Below, one piece after another: positions 1 to 8,219 of a DNA stretch of 64,000 nt. Source of the DNA: Clostridium sp. Lineage in GTDB: Bacteria > Bacillota > Clostridia > Lachnospirales > Lachnospiraceae. Within the stretch, counting starts at the first letter, position 1, and the number at the start of each line of letters is the position of its first letter. Under the pieces are notes generated by a model. It was not told the origin of the DNA. It was given only the letters and a program-made list of their open reading frames with translations, and made no database searches. The stretch spans positions 173,037-237,036 of the forward strand of contig JAETQD010000003.1 of the NCBI GenBank assembly GCA_021770825.1, written 5' to 3'. Both the position numbers and the translations under genes were made by a program.

Positions 1-1
1 A

Positions 2-220
2 CCCCAGTCTTCAGACACCGGATTGACTCCGGGCCAGTGGCAGAATGAAAACGGAATCTGGTACTTTGTCAATGAAGGAAACCGCTACACAGGATGGGTG
101 AAGCCGGATGGCAAATGGTATTATCTGGATCCGGCAAACGGCGGAGCCATGGTCTCCAATACAACAATGGTCATTGACGGCGTATCCTACACCTTTGACG
201 GAAGCGGAGTGATGCAGTAA
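2..220 (+). CDS. C-terminal end of a cell-wall-binding repeat protein (cut by window edge)
   Basis: Only the last 72 codons are visible and the reading frame is open to the window edge, so the gene starts upstream. The residues form choline-binding-type repeats (CW_binding_1): aromatic-glycine units such as GIWYFVNEG, TGWVKPDGKWYYLD and a final VIDGVSYTFDGSGVMQ. Such repeats anchor secreted enzymes or adhesins to wall teichoic or lipoteichoic acids. The catalytic or adhesive part lies outside the window, so the specific function cannot be named. The next gene is convergent and ends four bases away. Confidence 0.8.
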   Translation, partial: PQSSDTGLTPGQWQNENGIWYFVNEGNRYTGWVKPDGKWYYLDPANGGAMVSNTTMVIDGVSYTFDGSGVMQ

Positions 221-224
221 ACGG

Positions 225-788
225 TTACTCTTCCCAAGGAAGATTTACAAGTGTATATTCATGATGGACAGCAGGCAGGAATTTTTCCAGAATGTCTGCT
301 GTCTTTATTTTCATGCTGGTGGTGTTGATACAGGGATGGCAGCCGAAATATTCATCCTTTAACACATCAGAATCAATTAGAAGCCGTACATGGTTCTCCG
401 TATCATTGGCCAGTCCGAGGACACTGACGGATCCGGGAGTAATATGAAGGAAGGACTCCATATGTTCATCGTCTGCGAAGGAAAGTCTTGCGGAGTTGAT
501 CTGTTTAGACAGGTTCTTTGTCTTAAACTTCTTATTTCCCGGCATCAGCAGCAGATAAAAATTCGTTTTCTGTGCATTGCATAAAAACAGATTCTTGCAG
601 ATGTGAATTCCCAGGACCTCCTCCACGGCCAGACAGGATTCAATGGTGAAGGCAGCTTCGTGGTCCACACGGGTATAGGGAATCTTTAAGGAATCCAGCA
701 GTTCATATGTTTTCAGCTCCTTTTGGAGACGGCCCTCTGTGTTTTTGGGAGCCCCCTCATATACGGTTTTATCAACAAAAAAATCCAT
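225..788 (-). CDS. prolyl-tRNA editing protein, YbaK/ProX family
   Basis: A 187-residue single-domain protein of the YbaK/EbsC/PrdX deacylase family, which hydrolyses mischarged tRNA (Ala-tRNA(Pro) for the PrdX branch) in trans. Visible family marks are LPY/IPYTRVDHEAAFT near the N-terminus, the LMPGNKKFKTK block holding the catalytic lysine, and the C-terminal GCHPCINTTSMKI block (GxHPxxNTxS). Length is normal for the free-standing enzyme. An AGAAAGGAT ribosome site precedes the ATG. Transcribed divergently from the rlmD-type gene. The exact tRNA specificity is inferred from similarity only. Confidence 0.9.
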   Translation of the reverse strand: MDFFVDKTVYEGAPKNTEGRLQKELKTYELLDSLKIPYTRVDHEAAFTIESCLAVEEVLGIHICKNLFLCNAQKTNFYLLLMPGNKKFKTKNLSKQINSARLSFADDEHMESFLHITPGSVSVLGLANDTENHVRLLIDSDVLKDEYFGCHPCINTTSMKIKTADILEKFLPAVHHEYTLVNLPWEE

Positions 789-847
789 GTATTCATATCC
801 TTTCTAAAAATACTGGCGCTTTAACCAGAAAAAAGTTATAATCTACT

Positions 848-875
848 ATTATAAAGTATCGGGTAAAAAAATCAA
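848..875 (-). promoter_or_regulatory. promoter for the prolyl-tRNA editing gene
   Basis: On the minus strand a TTGATT box (870-875) and a TATAAT box (848-853) are separated by 16 bases and lie about 60 bases upstream of the start codon at 788. It sits in the divergent gap shared with the rRNA methyltransferase gene. Confidence 0.55.
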
Positions 876-894
876 GAATATGGAGATAAAGTTT

Positions 895-2040
895 ATGAAT
901 CAGTGTCCGAATTTTAAAAAGTGCGGCGGCTGTCAGTACCTGGATATGCCCTATGAAAAGCAGCTTGAGAAAAAGCAGAAGGAATTATCCGTCCTTTTAA
1001 AACCGTTCTGCAAGGTGAATCCCATTGTGGGAATGGAACATCCCTTCCATTACCGCAACAAGGTCCATGCAGTGATGGCCAGGGACCGGAAAGGGAATAT
1101 TATTTCCGGCGTTTATAAAGAGGGAACCCATATGGTTCTTCCGGTCGAAACCTGCCTCATTGAGGATGAGCGGGCGGATGCCATCATTCAGACGGTCCGG
1201 AAGCTGCTTCCATCCTTTAAAATGAAGGTATACGATGAGGACACCGGATATGGGTTTCTGCGCCATGTGCTGGTGCGGACCGCCCATAGGACCGGGGAGG
1301 TCATGGTGGTTTTGGTGACGGCTTCCCCGGTATTTCCGTCTAAAAATAATTTTGTGAAGGCCCTCAGAAAGGTGCATCCGGAAATCACCACGGTGGTGCA
1401 GAATGTCAATAACCGGGGCACTAGCATGGTCCTTGGGGATAAGGAACATGTGCTGTATGGTCCGGGCTTTATCGTGGATGAGCTCTGCGGACGAAAATTC
1501 AGGATTTCTTCTAAATCCTTTTACCAGATCAATCCCATACAGACGGAGCGGTTATATAACCTGGCCATTGAGGCAGCCGGGCTTACGGGAAAGGAAACCG
1601 TGGTGGACGCCTACTGCGGAATCGGCACCATCGGCCTGGTGGCCGCAGGAAAGGCTGGAAATGTGATCGGCGTGGAATTAAACCGGGATGCCGTCCGTGA
1701 CGCAGTGACCAATGCCAAGATGAATCAGATTAAAAATATTCGTTTTTATAACAATGATGCGGGGAAATTCATGGTCCAGATGGCCTCTGAAGGGGCCAAG
1801 GCCGATGTGGTCTTCATGGACCCGCCAAGGAGCGGAAGCACCGAAGAGTTTATCCATGCAGTGGCCACTCTGGCCCCGAAGCGGGTGGTCTATGTCTCCT
1901 GCGGGCCGGAAACGTTAGCGAGGGATCTGGCCTGGTTTAAGAAGGAAGGGTACCAGGCAGTGGAGGCATGGGGGGTGGATATGTTTCCGATGACGGTGCA
2001 TGTGGAGACAGTCGCTCTGCTGACTAGAAAAGCCCGGTAA
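895..2040 (+). CDS. rlmD: 23S rRNA (uracil-5-)-methyltransferase, RlmD/RumA type
   Basis: A 381-residue SAM-dependent m5U methyltransferase acting on 23S rRNA (U1939, possibly also U747 as in the dual-site RlmCD enzymes). The N-terminus carries the Fe-S cysteine motif CPNFKKCGGC. The SAM loop is VVDAYCGIGTIGL, followed by DPPRSG and the catalytic-cysteine block YVSCGPETLARD. No N-terminal TRAM domain is present, unlike E. coli RumA. I chose the ATG at 895 because GGAG at 882-885 is correctly placed for it; the in-frame ATG at 880 overlaps that site. The C-terminus HVETVALLTRKAR matters because a divergent copy of it recurs at 2769-2810. tRNA specificity cannot be excluded. Confidence 0.9.
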   Translation: MNQCPNFKKCGGCQYLDMPYEKQLEKKQKELSVLLKPFCKVNPIVGMEHPFHYRNKVHAVMARDRKGNIISGVYKEGTHMVLPVETCLIEDERADAIIQTVRKLLPSFKMKVYDEDTGYGFLRHVLVRTAHRTGEVMVVLVTASPVFPSKNNFVKALRKVHPEITTVVQNVNNRGTSMVLGDKEHVLYGPGFIVDELCGRKFRISSKSFYQINPIQTERLYNLAIEAAGLTGKETVVDAYCGIGTIGLVAAGKAGNVIGVELNRDAVRDAVTNAKMNQIKNIRFYNNDAGKFMVQMASEGAKADVVFMDPPRSGSTEEFIHAVATLAPKRVVYVSCGPETLARDLAWFKKEGYQAVEAWGVDMFPMTVHVETVALLTRKAR

Positions 2041-2200
2041 ATCAAAGGTTTTCGCCGATTTGGGGCAAAAATGGATGTGTGTTTCTGTTTCCGCAGAATG
2101 AGTATGAGGAATTTGATTTACCCAGGGGGATAGACTGTGGGGAACGGAAGATATACATTTTGGCGAAAGGATATGTTTTCGCAAAACTGGAAAAAAGAGC

Positions 2201-2245
2201 GGCATTGCATTCCATTTAACTGATTGGAAGTGCAATGCCGTTTTG
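2201..2245 (+). terminator. intrinsic terminator downstream of rlmD
   Basis: GGCATTGCATTCCA (2201-2214) pairs with TTGGAAGTGCAATGCC (2224-2239) with a single bulge, followed by GTTTTGTT. It lies 160 bases after the rlmD stop codon and overlaps the only upstream start codon of the winged-helix fragment that follows. Confidence 0.7.
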
Positions 2246-2628
2246 TTACGAATAGTGACTTATTTGAGAGAAATATTGTATTTCAAAACCGTATTCTTGA
2301 ATTGAAAAATTCACTTTTGCGTGATATACTTTTTTTATATTTTATAGAAAAAGCAAAAAATGCTTTTGAACGGAAAAATGAAAATAAGATAGACGGCACT
2401 GTAAATGGCATTGAAAGTGGCACTGTAAATATTTCCTTGAACAAGAATGAGCAGGCAGTCTACAGCATTCTTGGAAAGAATCCTTATTTCACAAGACAGG
2501 AATTGGCAGATGCTACATCAAAATCGTTGAGGACGATACAACGTACATTGAATTCTTTGCGAAAAAAAGATTTAATAGAAAGAATTGGAAGCGATAAATC
2601 AGGATATTGGGAGGTTAAGAACCAATAG
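2224..2628 (+). pseudogene. C-terminal remnant of a winged-helix (AlbA_2/AAA_4-type) protein
   Basis: An open frame of 134 codons whose last 60 residues form a winged helix (ARQ-like FTRQELADATSKSLRTIQR, then LIERIGSDKSGYWEV). This tail is typical of the C-terminus of long AlbA_2/divergent-AAA-4 ATP-binding regulators found on mobile elements. The N-terminal DNA-binding and ATPase-like part is absent. The only start (TTG at 2224) lies inside a terminator hairpin and has no ribosome site, so I read it as a truncated gene. The DNA is markedly more AT-rich than the rlmD gene. Confidence 0.6.
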
Positions 2629-3002
2629 TAGTTATTGACAAAAGGGTACTTCTTGTATGCGGGAGAAGAAAGATATAGAGGAGTAAAAATCTCCCCCCTA
2701 AGTTGGCTATAAACCTTTTAGCAAAAGATGATTGTTTCGCTATTTAGTATAAGAAATAACTTTCACCGCATGTTAAAACAATTTGCCTGCTCACCCGGAA
2801 GGCCCGCTAAATCAATGGGTTTGGGCGATTAGAGGTTGATATGTTTCTGTGCTTTCTGTTTGTTGGGACTGAAGATATGTTTCCTTGGAGCAGGCGGGTT
2901 AAGAAAAATTGAACTTTCGGCGAAAGGCTGAATTGTGTCGAATAGGGATTTGGGTGAGAAATCGAAGAAAACGAAAGATCAGGATTTGTGGAGGAAAGAA
3001 AT
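2629..3002. other. gene-free AT-rich gap
   Basis: Apart from the rlmD 3'-end remnant at 2769-2810 and the sequence resembling the rlmD downstream region (2811 to about 2870), no gene, terminator or convincing promoter is seen here. Confidence 0.5.
2769..2810 (+). pseudogene. detached 3' end of a second rlmD-like gene
   Basis: Thirteen codons plus stop read HVKTICLLTRKAR, matching the C-terminus HVETVALLTRKAR of the intact methyltransferase. DNA identity over this part is only about two thirds, so it is a divergent allele and not a recent copy. The first bases downstream (TAAATCAA, then GG and a GCGATT-like block) also resemble the bases after the intact gene. Nothing upstream of 2769 looks like the rest of the enzyme. 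Confidence 0.65.
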
Positions 3003-3488
3003 ATGGATGTTACGTTACAACTCATGACGGTTGAAGAAAAGCCGCTATTGATACGCCTCATGGAACTCTATAATTATGAATTTTCGGAATTCAGCAATGA
3101 CGATATCAGTGAATTCGGGTACTATGGGTATGATCACATCGACGATTATTGGAATGAGGAAGGGCGGTTTCCCTATCTGATACGCGTTGATGGCAAAATT
3201 GCGGGGTTTGTCCTGATTTGTCCGCATTGCAACTACCGTAAGGAAGCGGGGGCGCGGTCTATCGGAGAATTTTTTGTTATGTTGAAATACCGAAGGATGG
3301 GGATTGGTACAACCATTGCTACTCAATTGTTCGATAAGCATCGGGGACTTTGGGAAGTTTGTTATTGGAGAAATAACCTTCCCGCAAGTCGATTTTGGAA
3401 AAAAGTGGTTGAGGAATATACAAACAATCATTACAAAATTTGCGGAATAGAGGACAATGTGCAGATAGGATTTGCCTTTGAAAATTAG
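3003..3488 (+). CDS. GNAT-family N-acetyltransferase
   Basis: A 161-residue acetyl-CoA-dependent acetyltransferase of the GNAT fold. The acetyl-CoA loop appears as FFVMLKYRRMGIGTTIA (R-x-x-G-x-G). The N-terminus (LMELYNYEFSEFS) and the C-terminal QIGFAFEN are typical of a small clostridial GNAT subgroup with unknown substrate. The ATG at 3003 is preceded by GAGGAAAG. Its last 100 bases and 84 bases of downstream DNA are repeated at 8307-8491. Confidence 0.85.
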   Translation: MDVTLQLMTVEEKPLLIRLMELYNYEFSEFSNDDISEFGYYGYDHIDDYWNEEGRFPYLIRVDGKIAGFVLICPHCNYRKEAGARSIGEFFVMLKYRRMGIGTTIATQLFDKHRGLWEVCYWRNNLPASRFWKKVVEEYTNNHYKICGIEDNVQIGFAFEN

Positions 3489-3572
3489 GACTGAGGACAT
3501 TAAATTTCAGTATATCGAGGCGTATTTACTTGAAAAAATGTAATATATAACTTTGGCGGAGGTGGGGTAAAA
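3388..3572 (+). repeat. left copy of a 185-bp direct repeat
   Basis: Covers the last 33 codons of the GNAT gene and 84 bases downstream, ending in GGCGGAGGTGGGGTAAAA. The right copy at 8307-8491 matches without gaps at a constant offset of 4919 with nine mismatches by eye (about 95%). Together the copies bound the ROK-dehydrogenase-transporter segment. Confidence 0.92.
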
Positions 3573-4160
3573 CATCAATCTTTTAGATACTTTCCGGCAA
3601 AACCCAGCGCTTTTGTCTTGCAGTATAAAGTTCTCATCTCAGGAAACATAGAAACCGTTTGTCTGCTTTCAAAGAAAGCCCAATAATGCGGGTATTTCCA
3701 GGGACATGGGGCTGGTATGTGGCTATGTTATCCGTTTGGTTGGACTGGTAGCACAGCCATATTTTTACTCCTGGGGTAAAAACAGTGAGAGGAATGTACT
3801 TTTTAGCAGAAGATTATAGTACAGAAAAATCTTTGATAGTGTCAGGAGAGATATACTCAACCGTAGATTTGGCTGAACATAAATACGCTGTTTGACTCTA
3901 TTTTCCGATATGCAGGAACATCTAATTCCTTTGCGATGATTCAATATGGAATTCGCTTCAGAATCAATTCTGGTAAAATACTGATATCAAGACAGACGTT
4001 CTTTGCATGAGGAAGCAGCTTTAAGATGTAATTTTGGTGAAATAAAAATGATAAATCAAATTCATAGATAAAAGTGAAAAGACAAAATGGTAAAGTTGCT
4101 TTTTGGATGGTGAGGTGTTATACTAAAGAAAACACTTTAATAAAGTATGGGTGGTATAAC
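3489..4160. other. accessory gap before the ROK regulator
   Basis: After the direct repeat (to 3572) the DNA holds only short broken frames, for example about 44 codons ending at 3819 and about 33 codons ending at 3895, with no recognisable family. The words GGGGTAAAAACAGTGAGAGG near 3773 resemble the sequence directly right of the second repeat copy (8485-8503). The ROK promoter and operator occupy the last 65 bases. Confidence 0.5.
4096..4146 (+). promoter_or_regulatory. promoter and palindromic operator of the ROK regulator gene
   Basis: TTGCTT (4096-4101) and TATACT (4119-4124) are spaced by 17 bases. A perfect palindrome ACTTTA-A-TAAAGT (4134-4146) covers the expected first transcribed bases, a position suited to autorepression. 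A near copy sits in the same place at the dehydrogenase promoter. The promoter lies downstream of the GTG at 4074, which rules out that GTG as the start. Confidence 0.7.
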
Positions 4161-5288
4161 ATGGAAATAAAGCAGACAACAAACATGGAAGTAAAGAAAA
4201 AAAACAGAAATCGTATTTTCCGCTATATCTGCAAGCATGGAACTGTTTCTAATCCGGATATCTCGTATGATATGAAGATGAGTCTTCCCACTGTGACACA
4301 GATTACAAAGGAGCTGATTGAGAAGGGATTCATTGAAGAAACAGGAGAATTGCAGTCTACGGGAGGGAGACGTGCAAAGGCGCTATCGGCTGCGTTTAAT
4401 GTGAAACAGGCTGTTGGATTAGATATTACAAAAAACCATATTAGCTTTGTGCTCACTAACCTTACAGGGGAGATTTTAAACCATGTGCGTATTTTTCTGC
4501 CGTATACCCATGAGGAGGCTTATTATCGCAGGGTAAATGATGAACTGGAATCTTTTCTGGAGGAAAGCAACGCTGACCGTAAAAGGATTTTGGGTATGGG
4601 CATTTCTTTTCCCGGAATCATTGATTTGGATAGGCAGTTGATCACGTATTCGCACATCCTTGGAGTAAAAATGATACCTTTTGATTCCGTGAGCAGCTTT
4701 TTTGACTATCCCTGCTGTTTCTTAAATGATGCGAATGCAGGGGCTTATGCGGAAGGAATCCGTTCGGATGAACGGAAACGGTTTTTCTACTTGTCTTTAA
4801 GCAATACAGTTGGAGGGGCGATTTTTGATAATAATGGACTCGTACAGGGGAATCATTTCCGATGCGGGGAAGTTGGGCATATGACTGTGATCCCGGATGG
4901 AAAGATATGTTATTGTGGGAAAAAAGGATGCCTGGATGCGTATTGCAGTGCAGCGATTTTGTCAGGCGCGGTAGGAGGAAAGTTAGAAAAGTTCTTTGAA
5001 CTATTAGAAAGGAAAGACCAAAAGGCGACAGAAATATGGGATGCCTATACAGGCTATCTGGCGGTGGCTTTGAATAACATCCGTATGCTTCTTGATTGTG
5101 ATATTATTCTGGGAGGATATGTGGGAAGCTATGTAGAGCCTTATTTACCGGATATATGGAATAAAGTATCAGAGCGGAATACATTTACAGAGGATCGGCA
5201 ATTTGTCAATAGCTGCAGATATAAGGTTGGGGCGGCAGCACTTGGAGCAGCGCTTGAAGTAATTGAAAATTTTGTAAGACAAATATAA
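4161..5288 (+). CDS. ROK-family transcriptional repressor (NagC/XylR type)
   Basis: A 375-residue regulator with an N-terminal winged helix-turn-helix (about residues 10-60, NPDISYDMKMSLPTVTQIT) and a C-terminal ROK sugar-binding domain. The zinc/ROK signature is GEVGHMTVIPDG followed by CYCGKKGCLDAYCS, and the kinase-like LNDANAGAYAEG is present. Members usually repress sugar-use genes and are released by a sugar or sugar phosphate. The start at 4161 is preferred over upstream GTG 4074 because a promoter and operator lie between them. The next genes encode a polyol-type dehydrogenase and a GPH sugar transporter, the likely targets. Confidence 0.88.
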   Translation: MEIKQTTNMEVKKKNRNRIFRYICKHGTVSNPDISYDMKMSLPTVTQITKELIEKGFIEETGELQSTGGRRAKALSAAFNVKQAVGLDITKNHISFVLTNLTGEILNHVRIFLPYTHEEAYYRRVNDELESFLEESNADRKRILGMGISFPGIIDLDRQLITYSHILGVKMIPFDSVSSFFDYPCCFLNDANAGAYAEGIRSDERKRFFYLSLSNTVGGAIFDNNGLVQGNHFRCGEVGHMTVIPDGKICYCGKKGCLDAYCSAAILSGAVGGKLEKFFELLERKDQKATEIWDAYTGYLAVALNNIRMLLDCDIILGGYVGSYVEPYLPDIWNKVSERNTFTEDRQFVNSCRYKVGAAALGAALEVIENFVRQI

Positions 5289-5309
5289 GCAGCACACGGT
5301 GCTTCGGCA

Positions 5310-5339
5310 GGAGATTTCAGAAATGGAGTCTCCTTTTTT
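5310..5339 (+). terminator. intrinsic terminator after the ROK gene
   Basis: GGAGAT (5310-5315) pairs with GTCTCC (5328-5333), followed by six T. It separates the regulator from the dehydrogenase-transporter unit, which has its own promoter. Confidence 0.75.
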
Positions 5340-5413
5340 GATGCAGTTTTACTAATACATAAGATGCGTTTTTGAATATAATGACGAAATAATACTTGAT
5401 TGATAGGAGAATA

Positions 5414-5472
5414 TTGACAAAATTGGAGAGAAGATATAAAATAAGAAACATAATTAAAGTATTTAATAAAGT
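5414..5472 (+). promoter_or_regulatory. promoter and ROK-type operator of the dehydrogenase gene
   Basis: TTGACA (5414-5419) and TAAAAT (5437-5442) have a 17-base spacer. TATTTAATAAAGT (5460-5472) matches the palindrome upstream of the ROK gene in 11 of 13 positions and lies just after the predicted transcription start. The gene's ribosome site AGGAGGA is at 5494-5500. Confidence 0.7.
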
Positions 5473-5507
5473 ATAAATAAAAGTAAGTAAAATAGGAGGA
5501 TATAACA

Positions 5508-6557
5508 ATGGAAGGAAAAATGAAAGTTGCTGTAATGCTGGGAATCGGGAAGATGGGTTTTGAAGAACGGGATATTCCAAAAGCAAAAGATGACGAGGTA
5601 CTGGTAAAACTGGAATATGTGGGCATCTGCGGAAGTGACCTGCATTATTATGAAACAGGGGCTATCGGGGATTATGTGGTGAAGCCACCCTTTGTACTGG
5701 GACATGAACCGGGAGGAACGGTTGTTGAGGTCGGCAAGAATGTAAAACATCTGAAAGTTGGAGACAGAGTCGCACTGGAGCCGGGAAAGACTTGTGGTCA
5801 TTGTGAGTTTTGTAAAACAGGGCGCTACAATCTGTGTCCGGATGTGGTGTTTTTTGCAACGCCTCCTGTAGATGGCGTATTTCAGGAATACGTTGCCCAC
5901 GAAGCAGATCTGTGTTTCAAACTGCCGGACAATGTAAGTACTTTGGAGGGAGCTTTGATCGAGCCCTTAGCAGTGGGGTTCCATGCGGCGATTCAGGGAG
6001 ATGCACATCTTGGACAGAGGGCTGTTGTCATGGGCGCAGGCTGCATCGGTCTTGTTTCCATGATGGCGCTGAAAGCAAGAGGAGTATCGGAAGTATATGT
6101 GGTGGACATTATGGAGAAGCGTCTTGAGAAAGCTTTGGAACTGGGGGCAACTGGAGTTATTAATGGAGCAAAGGAGGATGTCCTGGAACGGGCGAAGGAG
6201 CTGACAGATGGATCTGGTATGGATCTGGTAATTGAAACAGCGGGCACAGAAATTACAACAAGGCAGGCGATTCATATGGCTAAAAAAGGCTCCAATATTG
6301 TTCTTGTAGGATACAGCAAGAGCGGAGAGATGACACTTCCCATGAGCCTTGTACTGGATAAAGAGCTGACCTTTAAGACGGTTTTCCGGTATCGTCATAT
6401 TTATCCAATGGCGATTGATGCGGTTGCGGCAGGAAAAGTAAACCTGAAGGGAATTGTAACGGATGTGTTTGGGCTGGACGAAGCGCAGAAGGCAATGGAT
6501 TACAGCGTGAACAATAAAGCGGATATTGTGAAGGCTGTTATCCGTATTGCGGAATAA
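5508..6557 (+). CDS. zinc-dependent polyol (sorbitol/xylitol-type) dehydrogenase
   Basis: A 349-residue medium-chain NAD(P)-dependent dehydrogenase that should oxidise a polyol to a ketose in the cytoplasm. Catalytic-zinc residues are in [13 protein letters not shown] and [12 protein letters not shown]. The structural zinc site is the four-cysteine [15 protein letters not shown], and the Rossmann loop is [17 protein letters not shown]. Overall it resembles sorbitol or xylitol dehydrogenases. The strong AGGAGGA site fixes the ATG. It is probably transcribed with the following transporter under the ROK repressor. The exact sugar alcohol cannot be read from sequence. Confidence 0.9.
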   Translation: MEGKMKVAVMLGIGKMGFEERDIPKAKDDEVLVKLEYVGICGSDLHYYETGAIGDYVVKPPFVLGHEPGGTVVEVGKNVKHLKVGDRVALEPGKTCGHCEFCKTGRYNLCPDVVFFATPPVDGVFQEYVAHEADLCFKLPDNVSTLEGALIEPLAVGFHAAIQGDAHLGQRAVVMGAGCIGLVSMMALKARGVSEVYVVDIMEKRLEKALELGATGVINGAKEDVLERAKELTDGSGMDLVIETAGTEITTRQAIHMAKKGSNIVLVGYSKSGEMTLPMSLVLDKELTFKTVFRYRHIYPMAIDAVAAGKVNLKGIVTDVFGLDEAQKAMDYSVNNKADIVKAVIRIAE

Positions 6558-6588
6558 GAGAAGAATCCAAAGAGGGAAAAGCGGACAT

Positions 6589-6619
6589 GGCACCTGCGTG
6601 AGCGTATTCAGCAGGTGCC
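6589..6619 (+). promoter_or_regulatory. intercistronic hairpin between dehydrogenase and transporter
   Basis: GGCACCTGC (6589-6597) and GCAGGTGCC (6611-6619) form a perfect 9-bp stem with a 13-base loop. No T-run follows, so it is more likely an mRNA processing or stability element than a terminator. Confidence 0.5.
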
Positions 6620-6688
6620 TGAAAAGGGTTGATAAAGATGGGAAAAGCAGAGTTCAGCAGCATTTATAATTGATAAAGAGGGAGCGTA

Positions 6689-8065
6689 ATGAATCAGAAA
6701 GATACAAACGTAAAAGTGCCGTTGATTAGTAAGATTGCATACGGTATGGGCGATGTAGGATGTAATTTCAGTTGGATGTTTGTAGGAAATTTCCTGATGA
6801 TTTTCTATACGGATGTTTTTGGGATTGGTATGGGAGCAGTGGCAGGCCTGATGCTGTTCTCACGATTTTGGGATGCGATTAATGATCCGGTTATTGGCGG
6901 ATTAAGTGATAAAACACATACAAAATGGGGGAGATACAGACCGTGGCTGCTGATTGCGGCGCCATTGACAGCGTTGGTATTGATCATGACATTTTGGGCA
7001 CATCCGGATTGGTCATCAGCTGCCAAGATTATCTATATGGCAATTACCTATTGTATTCTTGTATTAGGTTATACTTGTGTGAATATTCCTTATGGGACGC
7101 TGTGCGGAGCGATGACACAAAATATAGAGGAGCGGGCTAAAATCAATACATTTCGATCTGTCAGCGCAATGATCGCGATTGGTATTATCAATATTGTGAC
7201 GGTCCCGCTTATTGAGGCACTTGGCAATGGAAATGATAAAAGGGGATATTTGCTGATCGCCGTTTTATATGGATGTATTTTTGCTTTATGTCATATTTTC
7301 TGCTTCGCAAAAACGAAAGAAGTGGTGGAAGTACCGGAGAAAGAAAAGATTTCCTTAAAGGTTCAATTAGGAGCCGTGATGAAGAATCGTCCCTATATGA
7401 TCGCTGTTGCAGGGCAGTTTCTGTTTGGTGTGACACTTTATGGAAGAAATGCGGATGCATTATACTATTTTACCTATGTGGAGGGAAATAAAGCGTTATT
7501 TAGCACCTATTCCATGTTTATCATTCTTCCATCCATTATTGGTGCGGCCTGCTTTCCGTTTGTATTTCGGCTTACTAATAATAAAGGGCGGTCTGCATCT
7601 ATTTTTGCACTGTTGACAGGGATTAGCATGTTCTGCATGTACTTTTTTACAGTTGGAGAGTCCCCCGTTCCATTTTATGCATTCTCTTGTCTGTCACAAT
7701 TTTTCTTTTCAGGTTTTAATACTGCAATCTATGCGATTGTTCCGGATTGTGTGGAGTATGGAGAATGGAAGACCGGGCTTAGAAATGATGGATTTCAGTA
7801 TGCGTTTATTTCACTGGGAAACAAAATCGGAATGGCGATTGGAACTTCTGTGCTTGCAGGAATTTTGGGCATGTTCGGATATGTTGCAAACCAGCAGCAG
7901 AATGCGGCAGTATTGTCAGTTATCAAGCATTCGTTTACAACAGTTCCGGGGATGCTTTGGATTGTAACGGCTGTAGTCTTGTATTTCTATAGGTTGAATA
8001 AGAAAACATATAATAAAATTGTGCAGGAAATACAGGTAAGAAAAGGGGATAGTAATCATGTATGA
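6689..8065 (+). CDS. GPH-family (glycoside-pentoside-hexuronide) sugar:cation symporter
   Basis: A 458-residue, about 12-helix transporter of the MelB/XylP/UidB branch. The family motif is visible as DPVIGGLSDKTHTKWGRYRP, with a conserved acidic residue in helix II. Further marks are the PYGTLCGAMTQ block and the late DCVEYGEWKTGLRNDG motif. It probably imports a sugar, glycoside or polyol with a cation for the neighbouring dehydrogenase. Ribosome site AGAGGGAG lies before the ATG. The substrate is inferred only from context. Confidence 0.9.
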   Translation: MNQKDTNVKVPLISKIAYGMGDVGCNFSWMFVGNFLMIFYTDVFGIGMGAVAGLMLFSRFWDAINDPVIGGLSDKTHTKWGRYRPWLLIAAPLTALVLIMTFWAHPDWSSAAKIIYMAITYCILVLGYTCVNIPYGTLCGAMTQNIEERAKINTFRSVSAMIAIGIINIVTVPLIEALGNGNDKRGYLLIAVLYGCIFALCHIFCFAKTKEVVEVPEKEKISLKVQLGAVMKNRPYMIAVAGQFLFGVTLYGRNADALYYFTYVEGNKALFSTYSMFIILPSIIGAACFPFVFRLTNNKGRSASIFALLTGISMFCMYFFTVGESPVPFYAFSCLSQFFFSGFNTAIYAIVPDCVEYGEWKTGLRNDGFQYAFISLGNKIGMAIGTSVLAGILGMFGYVANQQQNAAVLSVIKHSFTTVPGMLWIVTAVVLYFYRLNKKTYNKIVQEIQVRKGDSNHV

Positions 8066-8219
8066 TGTTGCATGGGTTAGATAATTTGGAAAAGAACCAA
8101 TTGGAGCAAATGCTGCTGCATTTATTGTTAAAACTCGGAAAGGTGCGATTTGTTCTATGCCGAATAAAGGGAAAATTCATACCCTTATTTCTAAGTTGTA
8201 TTTGAATGGAGAAATGTAA
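8058..8219 (+). pseudogene. short interrupted frame overlapping the transporter end
   Basis: The frame starting at ATG 8058, eight bases before the transporter stop, reads MYDVAWVR, then a TAA at 8082-8084. It then continues open for 44 codons (FGKEPIGANAAAFIVKTRKG and onward) to a TAA at 8217. The overlapping start suggests a once-coupled third gene of the sugar unit, now cut by a stop codon and truncated. I do not recognise the family. Confidence 0.35.

Noticed and set aside
4074..4160. N-terminal extension of the ROK regulator from GTG 4074
   Set aside because: A clear promoter (4096-4124) and operator (4134-4146) lie inside it, and the extension has no family similarity.
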